Assembly: GCA_910578505.1 (NCBI GenBank)
Contig: CAJTPV010000004.1
Location: 62,001 to 126,000, forward strand
DNA: 64,000 bases
Direction of reading: 5' to 3'
DNA from: an uncultured Oscillospiraceae bacterium
GTDB lineage: Bacteria; Bacillota; Clostridia; Oscillospirales; Oscillospiraceae
Below the pieces are notes generated by a model. It worked only from the letters and a program-made list of their open reading frames with translations, ran no database searches and was not told the origin of the DNA. Shown one piece after another: positions 7,735 through 20,100 of this stretch. Numbering within the stretch: position 1 is the stretch's first letter; every line of letters begins with the position of its first letter. The position numbers and the translations under genes were made by a program.

Positions 7735-7972
7735 AGATGCAAAACCGCGATGAGGAAACGAGTCCGGGTCTGGGCCGCCTGAGCGAGCGGGGGAGAGTGC
7801 AAGCCCTGCGGCAGAGCCGTCCGGGACAGCCACTTCCGAGCAGGCGGCGACGAGCCGCACGGCCTGCCCCCGTTACCGGGCCTGGAGATGTCCCCCATTG
7901 ACTGGGGGATAATCAGGGTGGTACCGCGAATACCTTCGCCCCTGTTTGGGAGGCGGGGGTGTTTTCTTTTTG
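7735..7972 (+). ncRNA. T-box leader, probably alanine-specific
   Basis: The leader opens with GATGAGGAAACGAGT (stem I base). It contains the invariant T-box sequence AGGGTGGTACCGCG (7915-7928) and ends in a terminator (ACCTTCGCC pairing with GGCGGGGGT, 7932-7960) followed by GTTTTCTTTTT. In stem I the sequence GACAGCCACTTCCGAG places GCC (7829-7831, alanine) at the usual specifier position. Uncharged tRNA-Ala would stabilise the antiterminator. The first gene downstream is not a synthetase; alaS is the third gene, 3 kb away. Confidence 0.9.
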
Positions 7973-8004
7973 GTGTCACTGCTGTCTGAAAGGAGCTGAC
8001 GGTC

Positions 8005-8418
8005 TTGAAACGGATATTGCCCTGTCTGACGGGGCTTTTTCTCATCATACTGCTGCTGGCCGGATGCCAGGGGAAGCCCCTGCCGGCGGGCATGGATGAG
8101 GACGCCCTGCTGGAAAGGGGGCAGGAGGTGCTGCTGGAGCTGGTGGGAGGCGACTATGAGGCCGTGTACGGCCAGCTGCGGGAGGATGTGGCGGCGGGTA
8201 CCTCGGCGGAGGACATCCAGTCCCTGGTCCTGCGGCAGCTGGACGGCGCGGGAGTGTACAAGCAGATTGAGAGCCGCATGACCACCGGGCAGTCCTCCAA
8301 CGGCGAGCACTACGGCGTGGCTGTGATGTACTGCCAGTTTTCCAAGGACGATGTGCTGGTGCGGCTGGCCTTTGACCCGCAGATGGCCTTGATTGGCCTG
8401 GAAGTTAAAAAACAATAA
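8005..8418 (+). CDS. DUF3887-type lipoprotein
   Basis: The product is 137 residues from a TTG start with AAAGGAG eight bases upstream. A lipoprotein signal peptide ends in the lipobox LLAGC (Cys 21). The mature part resembles DUF3887: LLELVGGDYEAVYGQLREDV, then a region predicted to fold like NTF2/SnoaL proteins. In the family such domains often precede or accompany alpha/beta hydrolases, as here. It is the first gene after the T-box and lies 18 bases before the hydrolase start. Molecular role unknown. Confidence 0.75.
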   Translation: MKRILPCLTGLFLIILLLAGCQGKPLPAGMDEDALLERGQEVLLELVGGDYEAVYGQLREDVAAGTSAEDIQSLVLRQLDGAGVYKQIESRMTTGQSSNGEHYGVAVMYCQFSKDDVLVRLAFDPQMALIGLEVKKQ

Positions 8419-8436
8419 CCCTTGGAGGATAACGGA

Positions 8437-10593
8437 TTGAATAACCTGCTGACCAGATGCGGCGCGCTGTCCCTGCGGTGCCGCGACTGGATCGTCTCTC
8501 ATTTTGGCGGAACGGAGCCCGCCCTGTGCCAGATGAGCCTGCTCATTGGCGCGCTGGTGATCGGGACCGGCTTCGCCGCCACCTACTGGCCTCAGGGCGT
8601 GGGATATGCCGTGACCTGCGCGGCGGCTCTGGCCCTGCTGGAACTGGCCCTTTGGCTGGCCCGAAAGCTGCTGACGCTGCTTTTGGGCCGGGGCCTGGGG
8701 TGGCTGCTGGCGCTGGGGCTGCTGTGCGGCTGCACGGTGCATACTGTGTGGCGGGGCGCGGGGGAGGGCTGGACCTATCGGGTGTGGCTGTTCGCAGCGT
8801 CTGTGACGCTGACTTTGTGGCTGCTGACGGCGGCGTGGTGGAGCCTGCTGCGCTGGCGGCGGGTGACCGGGGCTACGGTGGTCACGGCGCTGGTCTCCAC
8901 GACCGCCGGGGTCCTGCTGGGGGTGTTTCTGTTTATCAACGGGTTCAGCGACAACTATATCCCCCGCTATCTGGCGCTGCATCCCCGCCCGGACGCCAGC
9001 CGGACCGCTCTTGAGCCGTCCCTGGGGCTGGGGCCCTATGAGCCGAAAATGCTGGACTATGGCCCGGATACGGCTTTGGAGGCCGGAACGGTCAATCTCT
9101 CCTGGTATATGAGCCGGGATACAGACGACATCACCGGCAGCTATGTGGACGCCTATTGGGACTACGATTTGAACGCCGTGCCTCTGGCGGGGCGGGTCTG
9201 GTACCCGGCGGATGGACGGGACTGTCCGGTGCTGTTTATTGCCCACGGCAACCATGAGATCACCACGGAGTCCTACCTGGGGTACGACTACCTGGGCCGG
9301 TATCTGGCCTCCCACGGCTATGTGATGGTGTCGGTGGACCAGAACGCCTGCAACATGCTGACCGGCGAGAACGCGGGCAGGGCAGTGCTGCTGCTGGAGC
9401 ACATCGGACTGCTGCTGGCGTATGGCAAGGAGCGGGGGAATCCCCTGTACCGGATGCTGGACGAGAGCCGGATCGCCATTGCCGGACACAGCCGGGGCGG
9501 AGAGATGGTAGCCACCGCGTATCTCTTCAACAGCTACGACCGCTATCCGGAAAACGGCACCATCGCCTTTGACTATAACTATCAGATTAAGTCCATCATC
9601 GCCATTGCGCCGACGGTGAACCAGTACAAGCCGGCGGACCACAGCGTGGAGCTGGAGGACGTCAACTATCTGCTGCTCCACGGCGCGGCGGACCGGGATG
9701 TGCGCAATTTCATGGGTATGGCCCAGTACGAGAACATCTCCTTCACCGGCCAGGGGGACTATCTGAAGACCGCGCTGTACATAGCCGGGGCCAACCACGG
9801 GCAGTTCAACTCCCTGTGGGGGGCCTTTGACCAGAGCGGACCCTTCGCGGCGCTGCTGAATGTGGAGGGGCTGATGCCGGAGGAGGAGCAGCAGCGGATT
9901 GCGTGCCTCTTTGTCAAGGTCTTCCTGGATGTGACGCTGCTGGACGACCAGAGCTGCCGGGGACTGCTGACGGACTGGCCCGCCTATACGGCCCAGCTGC
10001 CGGAGACGGTGTATGTGCAATGTTGGGAGAGCTCGTCCTTTGTGCCCATTGCCGACTTTGAGGAGGACTCCAATCTGGAGACGGCGACAATGGAGGGGGC
10101 GACCCTGTCGGCGGAGGGCGTAGGGCTTTGGACCGAGGAGCTGATGGGCTTTGGCGGTGAGGATACCCACGCGCTCCGACTGCGGTGGGGCCACGAGGGG
10201 ACGTACCACGCGGCCCTGCCGGAAACGGATCTGACAGAGTGGGCGGTGTCCTTCGACCTGGCGGATTTGGACAGCGGGGCGGTTGAAAGCGGGCGCTATG
10301 CGCTGGTAGACGGTACGGTGATTTTAGCAGATGCAGATGGAAATGAGGCAGCGGCACGCATCAGCGATTATTCGGCGGTGTTTCCCATCCTCCCTGTGCG
10401 GACGGACAAGCTGGACTTTCTGTTCCATACGCCGGCCTATAAACGGGCGTTTGCAACTGTATCCATCCCTGGCGAAGCCTTTGTACCCCAGGCGACGGAA
10501 TTCGATTTGCGCCGGGTCACAGGGATTTCTTTCCAGTTTCATGGTTCAGGCCAGGCGGCAATGGATAATATTGGATTAGAGGCCAAACGATGA
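8437..10593 (+). CDS. Membrane-anchored alpha/beta hydrolase
   Basis: The product is 718 residues from TTG at 8437, chosen because GGAGG lies eight bases upstream. The N-terminal 170 residues contain about four to five membrane helices. An extracytoplasmic alpha/beta-hydrolase fold follows: the oxyanion segment VLFIAHGNHE, the nucleophile elbow IAGHSRGGE (Ser), the acid region LLLHGAADRDVRNF and a possible catalytic His in GANHGQFNS. A beta-rich tail of about 190 residues ends the protein. The family includes dienelactone hydrolases and acetyl xylan esterases; the substrate is unknown. It shares the Ala T-box leader and precedes alaS. Confidence 0.8.
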   Translation: MNNLLTRCGALSLRCRDWIVSHFGGTEPALCQMSLLIGALVIGTGFAATYWPQGVGYAVTCAAALALLELALWLARKLLTLLLGRGLGWLLALGLLCGCTVHTVWRGAGEGWTYRVWLFAASVTLTLWLLTAAWWSLLRWRRVTGATVVTALVSTTAGVLLGVFLFINGFSDNYIPRYLALHPRPDASRTALEPSLGLGPYEPKMLDYGPDTALEAGTVNLSWYMSRDTDDITGSYVDAYWDYDLNAVPLAGRVWYPADGRDCPVLFIAHGNHEITTESYLGYDYLGRYLASHGYVMVSVDQNACNMLTGENAGRAVLLLEHIGLLLAYGKERGNPLYRMLDESRIAIAGHSRGGEMVATAYLFNSYDRYPENGTIAFDYNYQIKSIIAIAPTVNQYKPADHSVELEDVNYLLLHGAADRDVRNFMGMAQYENISFTGQGDYLKTALYIAGANHGQFNSLWGAFDQSGPFAALLNVEGLMPEEEQQRIACLFVKVFLDVTLLDDQSCRGLLTDWPAYTAQLPETVYVQCWESSSFVPIADFEEDSNLETATMEGATLSAEGVGLWTEELMGFGGEDTHALRLRWGHEGTYHAALPETDLTEWAVSFDLADLDSGAVESGRYALVDGTVILADADGNEAAARISDYSAVFPILPVRTDKLDFLFHTPAYKRAFATVSIPGEAFVPQATEFDLRRVTGISFQFHGSGQAAMDNIGLEAKR

Positions 10594-10769
10594 GCAGAGC
10601 GGTAGGAGCGGACCGAAGCAAAATCCGCGCAGTATGCCGAGCAGAGTATTCCGTGCAATGAGCAGCCCTGCAAAAGTGTATCAAGGATAGGCCGTAGAAG
10701 CAGAGACAGGCATCACGAAGCGCCGCAAAAGCGTAGAAAAAACCAGCAGGCATAAGCGCAAAAAAATAA

Positions 10770-10915
10770 ACCCCCGTAAAATCAGGGGGTCCAGACCGTA
10801 GGGATGGCGATTTTTGGTTACTTTTGTTCGCACAAAAGTAACCCGCCGTCCGGGGGCGGGACCCCGGAGCCTCCCTATAGAACCGGCTTCCCCATGCCGC
10901 CGCAGGCGGCAGAGA
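10770..10915 (+). repeat. Hairpin-rich extragenic repeat before alaS
   Basis: The 370-base gap between the hydrolase and alaS has no convincing gene. It contains ACCCCC...GGGGGT (about 10771-10792), which reads as a terminator on the minus strand with a T-rich tail. A perfect inverted repeat GGTTACTTTTG / CAAAAGTAACC (10816-10843), a GC-rich hairpin and TGCCGCC / GGCGGCA (about 10895-10911) follow. The layout resembles dispersed extragenic palindromes of clostridial genomes (inference). Confidence 0.6.
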
Positions 10916-10962
10916 ACGATCAACCAAGTTTCAAATATTCATTGTAAAGGAGATTATTTCCC

Positions 10963-13629
<2,667 letters not shown>

Positions 13630-13661
13630 TAATTGAATCAGGAAATGGAGGGGACAGACGT

Positions 13662-14012
13662 ATGAACAATGAAGAAAAGATTTTAGCTATCCTGGAAAAT
13701 TTGTCTGAAAAGATTGACCATTTGGAGAACTCCCAATCGGAAATAAAATCTGATATGGCCAAACTTAAGACTGACGTGTCGGGTCTGAAAGAAGACGTGT
13801 CTGAGCTTCAGGAAACGGTTAGAAGAGTGGCCATTATACAGGAAAATGTTGTATTGCCAAGACTGGATTCTCTTGCCGACGCACAAAAGAATTTAAGACG
13901 GATATTAGCTCCGGCCACCAAAGTTTCCGAAATGGAGGATGAGATATCTGTCATAAAACATGTCGTTAAATCTCACTCAACCCGGCCTGCAGCACTGGAA
14001 AAGGCGCAATAA
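13662..14012 (+). CDS. Small coiled-coil protein
   Basis: The product is 116 residues with a strongly heptad-patterned N-terminal half (LAILENLSEKIDHLENSQS...LKTDVSGLKEDVSELQETV, residues about 8-55), followed by a helix and a basic tail. Proteins of this type are common, uncharacterised neighbours in clostridial genomes and resemble tail-fibre or scaffold coiled coils only in composition. A GGAGGGG site precedes the ATG. Its codon use is more AT-rich than alaS upstream. No function can be assigned. Confidence 0.65.
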   Translation: MNNEEKILAILENLSEKIDHLENSQSEIKSDMAKLKTDVSGLKEDVSELQETVRRVAIIQENVVLPRLDSLADAQKNLRRILAPATKVSEMEDEISVIKHVVKSHSTRPAALEKAQ

Positions 14013-14032
14013 TTATTAAAGGAGTTTCAATT

Positions 14033-14362
14033 ATGCTGATTGATTTTTCAACACTGGAGGAGCAGAAGATCCCCCATTTCCGCAACGGGGAAAAGGTAAC
14101 CACGATCCGCATGTTTACAGACCCGCTGGGCAAGGTCATGTCCGGCTCCCTGGAGCCGGGGGCGTCCATCGGCATGCACACCCACGAGACCAGCAGCGAG
14201 GTCATCTATATCCTCAGCGGCGACGGCAAGGTCATCTGCGACGGCGAGACGGAAATTGTGCACGCCGGTTCCTGCCACTTCTGTCCCAAGGGGCATACCC
14301 ACAGTCTCATCAATGACAGCGGGGCTGATCTGGCGTTCTTCGCCGTCATCCCGGAGCAATAA
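14033..14362 (+). CDS. Cupin-domain protein
   Basis: The product is 109 residues forming one cupin barrel. Motif 1 is GASIGMHTHETSSEVIYILSG, with the two His and the Glu that bind a metal. Motif 2 is AGSCHFCPKGHTHSLINDS, with the last His as the fourth ligand. Stand-alone cupins of this length act as small isomerases, dioxygenases or sensors; the substrate is not evident. It lies 17 bases before the HIT gene and is probably cotranscribed. Confidence 0.85.
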   Translation: MLIDFSTLEEQKIPHFRNGEKVTTIRMFTDPLGKVMSGSLEPGASIGMHTHETSSEVIYILSGDGKVICDGETEIVHAGSCHFCPKGHTHSLINDSGADLAFFAVIPEQ

Positions 14363-14379
14363 CGAAGGAGGTACCCCCC

Positions 14380-14724
14380 ATGTCAGACTGCTTATTCTGC
14401 AAGATCATCGCCGGGGAAATCCCCAGCAATAAAGTGTACGAGGACGATCTCTGCTATGCCTTCTACGACATCTCCCCCCAGGCCCCCACCCATTTCCTGG
14501 TGGTGCCCAAGGAGCACATCCAGTCCGTGTCCGCAGTGAACGACGAAAACGCCCACATCGTGGGGCACATTTTCGCCGTGATCGCCAAGCTGGCGGAGGA
14601 GCTGGGCTTCGCGGGGCCGGGATACCGGGTGGTGTCCAACATCGGCGAGGCGGGGCAGCAGACGGTGCCGCACCTGCATTTCCATGTCCTGGCCGGTCGG
14701 GATATGACCTGGCCTCCGGGCTGA
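14380..14724 (+). CDS. HIT-family nucleotide-binding hydrolase
   Basis: The product is 114 residues. It begins MSDCLFCKIIAGEIPSNKVYE, the usual Hint-type N-terminus, and ends with the histidine triad QQTVPHLHFHVLAGR. Hint proteins hydrolyse purine nucleoside phosphoramidates and aminoacyl-adenylates, and genes for them are often found near synthetases, as here 750 bases after alaS. The ATG follows GAAGGAGG. The first position of the classic triad block is Gln rather than His, a common variant. Confidence 0.92.
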   Translation: MSDCLFCKIIAGEIPSNKVYEDDLCYAFYDISPQAPTHFLVVPKEHIQSVSAVNDENAHIVGHIFAVIAKLAEELGFAGPGYRVVSNIGEAGQQTVPHLHFHVLAGRDMTWPPG

Positions 14725-14802
14725 GCGGGCCAAGCCCGCAGTTATTGCGCTTCGCGGCGTAGAACCCGGTTTGACGCCTGGCCACGGAGTTTCAGACAAT
14801 AA

Positions 14803-14835
14803 GGGAGCGCTGTGAACCAGAACCACAGCGCTCCC
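14803..14835. terminator. Bidirectional terminator between hit and padR
   Basis: A perfect 12-base-pair hairpin, GGGAGCGCTGTG / CACAGCGCTCCC, has a 9-base loop and sits between convergent genes. Confidence 0.75.
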
Positions 14836-14842
14836 GTTCTGT

Positions 14843-15157
14843 CTATTTCTCAATCCCCAGCGCCGCCACGATCTTCTGCAGCTGCGCCCAATCCGCTTTC
14901 ATCTGCCGCAGGCGCTCCCGGCCCGCGCCGGTGAGCTGGTAGTATTTCCGGGCCGGGCCGTTGGAGACCTCCCCCCGGAAGGTGGCGGCAGCGCCCTCCT
15001 TGTCCAGACGGCGCAGGACGGCGTAAAAGGTGCTCTCCGTTACTTCGGGGAAATATTTGTGCATCATCTGGATAATGTCGTAGCCGTATTGGGGCTCCCC
15101 GCTCAGGCACTGCAGCAGGCACAGCTCCAGCACGCCCTTTTTCAACTGCGCGTCCAT
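14843..15157 (-). CDS. PadR-family transcriptional regulator
   Basis: The product is 104 residues. A PadR winged helix (LELCLLQCLSGEPQYGYDIIQMM...TESTFYAVLRRLDKEG...ARKYYQLTGAGRERL) is followed by a short C-terminal helix. It belongs to the small PadR-s2 subfamily, which usually represses a downstream or upstream membrane protein operon. It is the last gene of a three-gene minus-strand operon with two HAAS-domain membrane proteins; its ATG lies three bases after the stop of the preceding gene. It is likely autoregulatory. Confidence 0.92.
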   Translation of the reverse strand: MDAQLKKGVLELCLLQCLSGEPQYGYDIIQMMHKYFPEVTESTFYAVLRRLDKEGAAATFRGEVSNGPARKYYQLTGAGRERLRQMKADWAQLQKIVAALGIEK

Positions 15158-15160
15158 GCC

Positions 15161-16045
15161 CTAACGCCTCCCCCCTCTCCGCATCATTTTCCGAATCCCG
15201 TACCAGAACAGCAGGGCCAGAAAAATACCGAGGCAATAGGCCGCAAGCGGCTCCCATACCAGCTGGCGGCTGATGAATTTCTCCAGATAAACCTCTGACA
15301 CCATATCCATACTGCGGATAAATCGCTCGATCTGCCGGATAAACAGCAGCGCTCCCACCGCATGGACCGTTGCGGGAAAGTAGCGGATGGACGTACCGTA
15401 AGAGCGCCATAGGCCCCATATTACCGTCAAAACCGTGACCAGCGAGCCGGCATCCAGCACCGCGCTGCAGAGCAGGCCCACCGCAGCAATCTCTATCGAG
15501 TCCGCAGTGGCAAGAAGATGCTGCACCATGGCCGCTGTCGCCGCCGCCGCGCCCGCCGGCAGTATGTACGCGGCAATAATCCCTGGCCGCAGGGAGGTCT
15601 GTAGGAACCGCCCCTCCACCGCCGCCATCTCCCGTCCGCGCAGCAGCGCGAACATAGCCGCCGTGCTCAGCAGCAGAAGGACACAGCTGCCGGTCTCCTC
15701 CGCCGTATTCTGAAAAAAGGCCCATCCCGCGCCGGTATACCGCAAAAAGAGGAGGAATCCGGCAAACAACAGCAGCAGCCCCCAGCGAATGGTATGCCTG
15801 ATAAGATATAACCATCCCTCCGGCATTTCCTTGAGAATTTCCTTTGTCACAGCCTCTGGCGTCCCCAGGGCAGCGATCAGTTCCCCGTCCATGCCGCCCC
15901 GCTCCCGGCCCAGGGAGAAGTGCTCCTGGTAGTCCTCCAGCAGCTCCTCCACCTGCCCTATGGGGAAATAGCGCAGCAGTGTCCGGCCCAGACGGTTTAA
16001 ATACGCCGCCTCCGTTTGGATAGCGACTTCTCCTGTTTTTATCAT
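15161..16045 (-). CDS. HAAS-domain membrane protein (second copy)
   Basis: The product is 294 residues. The N-terminal cytoplasmic HAAS domain (about 1-90; AAYLNRLGRTLLRYFPIGQV, DYQEHFSLGRERG, LGTPEAVTKEILKEMPEGW) is a helical module typically encoded next to PadR regulators. About six membrane helices follow. It is a tandem paralogue of the next gene upstream; the first 100 residues are nearly the same. The start is the ATG at 16045 with AAAGGAG upstream; an upstream in-frame ATG would overlap the other copy. Such proteins probably sense envelope state; the exact role is unknown. Confidence 0.8.
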   Translation of the reverse strand: MIKTGEVAIQTEAAYLNRLGRTLLRYFPIGQVEELLEDYQEHFSLGRERGGMDGELIAALGTPEAVTKEILKEMPEGWLYLIRHTIRWGLLLLFAGFLLFLRYTGAGWAFFQNTAEETGSCVLLLLSTAAMFALLRGREMAAVEGRFLQTSLRPGIIAAYILPAGAAAATAAMVQHLLATADSIEIAAVGLLCSAVLDAGSLVTVLTVIWGLWRSYGTSIRYFPATVHAVGALLFIRQIERFIRSMDMVSEVYLEKFISRQLVWEPLAAYCLGIFLALLFWYGIRKMMRRGGRR

Positions 16046-16070
16046 ATCGGGCTCCTTTCCAAAACGCTGT

Positions 16071-16919
16071 TTATTGACTGGAAAACCTCCGGATATACTT
16101 CCCAAAAACAACCGCCGCAAAGACGGCAATGAAATAGGGCAGGAGACATCCGGCAAGCATGTACTTGAGGTGCTGCGGCGTATAGTCCACTTTCATGTTG
16201 TGCATGATCCTCTCCATTTCCAGTGTGAAAAAAATTCCCCCCAAAACGCAGACAGCAGCAGGGAAGCAGCGTATAGACACCGCGCAGCTCCGCCAGAGGA
16301 GCCAGATCAGCAGCAGCGGGAAAATGATCCGTACAGCCTCAAAAAGAATGCTGAAAAGCGGTCCCACCTGACCGGCTGTAAGAAAGGCGGGAAGTCTCGC
16401 GCCGACAGATGCAAAATATTGCGCAAGTCCCTCCAGCGCGGCCACCACCGCCAGCGGCAGCAGATAGGCGGCGGTCAGCCGTGGAGGCGACTGCCGGAAA
16501 CGTCCTTCCAGCACGGCCTGTCCCCGGCCATGCAGGAGGATGAACAGCAATACGCTTCCCCCCAGCATACAGGTATACGTCCCCAAGGCAATCCAGAACT
16601 CATAGAAGGAACGCCGCAGATACAGGCAGCAGCAGGAGAGGATCAGCAGCAGCCCCCAGCGGATGGTATGCCGGATGCAGTAGGACCATCCCTCCGGCAT
16701 CTCCCTGAGAATTTCCTTTGTCACAGCCTCCGGCGTCCCCAGGGCGGCCATCATATCCCTGTCCGCGCTGCCGCGCTCCCGTCCCAGAGAGAAATGTCCC
16801 TGGTAATCCTCCAGTATTTCCTCCACCTGCTGTATAGGAAAATAGCGCAGCAGTTTTCGGCCCAGGCAGATCAAATATGCCTCTTCCGTGCGGATGGAGG
16901 CGTCTCCAGGTCTCATCAT
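16071..16919 (-). CDS. HAAS-domain membrane protein (first copy)
   Basis: The product is 282 residues with the same design as its downstream neighbour: a HAAS domain (AYLICLGRKLLRYFPIQQV, DYQGHFSLGRERG, ALGTPEAVTKEILREMPEGW) and about six transmembrane helices ending in a basic tail. The ATG at 16919 follows GGAAAGGAAGGG. Conservation is highest in the HAAS part and in IRHTIRWGLLL, while the remaining membrane part has diverged. It is the first gene of the operon that ends with padR. Confidence 0.8.
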   Translation of the reverse strand: MMRPGDASIRTEEAYLICLGRKLLRYFPIQQVEEILEDYQGHFSLGRERGSADRDMMAALGTPEAVTKEILREMPEGWSYCIRHTIRWGLLLILSCCCLYLRRSFYEFWIALGTYTCMLGGSVLLFILLHGRGQAVLEGRFRQSPPRLTAAYLLPLAVVAALEGLAQYFASVGARLPAFLTAGQVGPLFSILFEAVRIIFPLLLIWLLWRSCAVSIRCFPAAVCVLGGIFFTLEMERIMHNMKVDYTPQHLKYMLAGCLLPYFIAVFAAVVFGKYIRRFSSQ

Positions 16920-16943
16920 ATGAGCTCCCTTCCTTTCAACTAG

Positions 16944-16998
16944 TGTTTATTAAACAGTAGATTATCTGCACTATACCACCGCCCGACAGTTTTGTCAA
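16944..16998 (-). promoter_or_regulatory. Promoter and possible operator of the HAAS-padR operon
   Basis: TTGACA (16993-16998), a 17-base spacer and TATAGT (16970-16975) form a strong promoter. Just downstream is a perfect palindrome TGTTTA-T-TAAACA (16944-16956), placed where a repressor such as the operon's own PadR could bind. The operator role is inference. Confidence 0.7.
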
Positions 16999-17067
16999 GA
17001 GCCGCCAGGAAAAAGCATGGGAGCCGTTCCCACGCTCATCACAATTTCTGAACGGCAGCCCAGGACC

Positions 17068-17096
17068 TTGACAAATAGCGGGATATAGGGTAGGAT
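17068..17096 (+). promoter_or_regulatory. Predicted promoter of mfd
   Basis: TTGACA (17068-17073), a 17-base spacer and TAGGAT (17091-17096) are followed, before mfd, by a hairpin CACGCC / GGCGTG (17122-17146) with CCTTTT after it. That hairpin may be a weak attenuator. Confidence 0.6.
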
Positions 17097-17180
17097 ACCC
17101 AATAGACACAGAACTGCGGCACACGCCACCCTCCGGGTCCGGCGTGGGCCTTTTGCCGCTTTCAATGCCGGAGGTTATTT

Positions 17181-20100
17181 ATGGAACAACTTCTCCAAAC
17201 ACTGCTGACAATACCGGAAGCCGGCGCATTAGCCGCCGCTGTGGACGGCGGCGCGTGCCCCGCCGCTGTCACCGGCCTGGCCCCCGTCCACCGCGCCCAC
17301 ATCGCCGCCGCCCTGGCCGCAGAGACCGGGCGGCCCCTGGTCATGATCTGCTCCGACGAGGGAGAGGCCGTCCGGCTGGCCGCCGACCTGGAGATCCTGC
17401 TGGGCCGCGGGAGCCTGCGGCTGTTTGCACGGGAGCTGTTCGTCCGGGCCGGAACCGTCATCTCCCGGCAGTGGGAGCACAAACGGATCGCCGCATTGTA
17501 CGCCCTCAGTCAGCGCGGAGACGCCCCCATCGTCGTCTGTACGGCGGAGGGCCTCCTGCAGAAGACCAGCCCTCCGGCCAGACTCCGTGACGCCGCCCTG
17601 ACCCTCTCTATGGGGGAGCGGTACGACCTGAACGACCTGCCCCGCCGCCTGGTGGACGCCGGCTACAGCCGGGCCGACCAGGTGGAGGGGGTGGGGCAGT
17701 TCGCCCTGCGGGGCGGCATCCTGGATGTGTACTCCCCCGTGATGGAGGAGCCGGTGCGCTGCGAGTTTTTTGACGACGAGGTGGACTCCCTGGGCGCCTT
17801 CGACACCACCACCCAGCGGCGGACCAAAAATCTGGACGAGGCCCTGATCCTGCCTGCCGCGGAGCTGCTGCCGGGGATAAAGCCGGCCTCCGCCTTCCAG
17901 TACCTGCCCCGCAATGCCCTGGTGTGCGTCAGCGAGACGGGCCGGGTGGGCGAGCGGGTGAAGAATGTGCTGTGGCAGGCCAGGGAGGATACGGAGTCCC
18001 TGCTGGCCGCCGGGGAGAAGGACGGCGACCTGACGGCCCTGCTGCTGAGCCAGAGCGAGTGGACAGAGGCGCTGGGCCAGTTCCCGGTGTGTATGATGGA
18101 GTCCCTGCCCACCTCCCGCTATCCCCTGCCCCCCAGGACGCTGCTGGCCGTCACCGCCAAGCAGCTGAGCGCTTACGGCGGCAGCATTGACGCCGCCGCC
18201 GGGGACCTGCGCCACTATATGGACACAAATTACTCCGTACTGCTGCTGTGCGGCAGCGCGGCGCGGGCGAAGAGCATGCAGCGGATGCTCCGGGACCGGG
18301 AGATCCCGGCGGCGCTGGACTTCGACTGCGCGGCTATGCCCAAGGGCGGCGAGGTGCGCATTGCGGTGGGGGCCCTCTCCGCCGGCGCGGAGTATCCGCA
18401 GCTGGATCTGGCCATCCTGACAGAGGGCCAGATCACCGCCGCCGCAGGCCGTCCGGCCCGGCGCACCGCCAAGAGCGGGGACAACCGCCAGAAGCTCCTC
18501 AGCTACACCGACCTGACCCCCGGCGACCTGGTGGTCCATGCCAACCACGGCATCGGGCGGTTCGAGGGCATCCGGAAAATGCCGGTGGACGGGGTGGAAA
18601 AGGACTATGTGAAGATCGTCTACGCGGGGGGCGACAGCCTGTACGTCCCCGCTACCCAGCTGGACCTGGTGAGCAAATACATCGGCGGGGGCGGGCTGGG
18701 GGACGACGGCGAGGTCCGCGCCGCGCGCCTGAGCAAGCTGGGCGGCTCGGACTGGTCCAAGCAGCGCAGCAAGGCCAAGGCCGCCGTCAAAGATTTGGCC
18801 AAGGGACTCATCGCCCTCTACGCCCAGCGGCAGCGGCAGCCCGGCTTCGCCTTCTCCCCGGACTCCCCCTGGCAGCGGGAATTCGAGGAGGCCTTCGACT
18901 ACGCGGAGACCGACGACCAGCTGCGGTGCATCAGCGAGATCAAAAAGGACATGGAGCGGCCCATCCCCATGGACCGCCTGCTGTGCGGGGACGTGGGCTA
19001 CGGGAAGACGGAGGTGGCCCTGCGGGCGGTGATGAAGTGCGTGCTGGACGGCAAGCAGGCCGCCATCCTGGTGCCCACCACCGTCCTGGCCCAGCAGCAT
19101 TTTACCACCGCCACCAGCCGGTTCCGGGGCTTCCCGGTGGAGATCCGGGTCCTCAGCCGGTTCCAGACGCCGGGGCAGAGCCGGGCCATCCTCTCCGAAC
19201 TGGCGGCGGGGAAGATTGACGTGCTCATCGGCACCCACCGCCTGCTGCAGAAGGGGATCACCTTCAAGGACCTGGGGCTGCTGGTGGTGGACGAGGAGCA
19301 GCGCTTTGGCGTCAGCCACAAGGAGAAGCTCAAGCAGATGAGCAAACAGGTGGACGTGCTCACCCTCACCGCCACGCCCATCCCCCGGACGCTGAATATG
19401 GCCCTCTCCGGCATCCGGGACATGTCCACCCTGGAGGAACCGCCCCAGAACCGCCAGCCGGTACAGACCTACGTGGTGGAGCACGACTGGGGCATGCTGG
19501 CGGACGCCATGCGCCGGGAGATCGACCGGGGCGGGCAGGTATACTACCTCCACAACCGGGTGGAGTCCATCGACTCCACCGCCGCACGGGTCAAGGAGCT
19601 GGTGGGGCCGGAGCCGAAGGTGGTGGTGGCCCACGGGCGGATGCAGGAGAAAGAGCTGAGCGCCGTCATGCAGCAGATGGTGGAGGGGGAGGCCCAGGTG
19701 CTGGTGTGCACCACCATCATTGAGACCGGCATCGACATCGCCAACGTGAACACGCTGATTATTGAGGACGCGGACAAGATGGGCCTGGCCCAGCTCCACC
19801 AGATCCGGGGGCGCATCGGCCGCAGCGCCCGGCGGGCCTACGCCTATATGACCTACCGTCAGGGGAAAATTTTGTCGGAGGTCGCGTCGAAGCGGCTGAC
19901 CGCCATCCGGGAGTATGTGGAATTCGGCTCCGGGTTCAAGATCGCCATGCGGGACCTGGAGATCCGGGGCGCAGGGAACCTGCTGGGGGCAGAGCAGTCG
20001 GGATATATGATGACCGTGGGCTACGACATGTACCTCCAGCTGTTGGAGGACGCGGTGCTGGAGGAGCAGGGCAAGAAGAAGGCCGTATCCACGGAGTGCT

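Noticed and set aside
10517..10927. 136-codon minus-strand frame before alaS
   Set aside because: It runs through the hairpin-rich repeat and the end of the hydrolase gene. Such frames recur wherever this type of repeat occurs and are unlikely to be genes.
17229..19799. 856-codon open frame on the minus strand
   Set aside because: It is antisense to mfd, with composition typical of a shadow frame.
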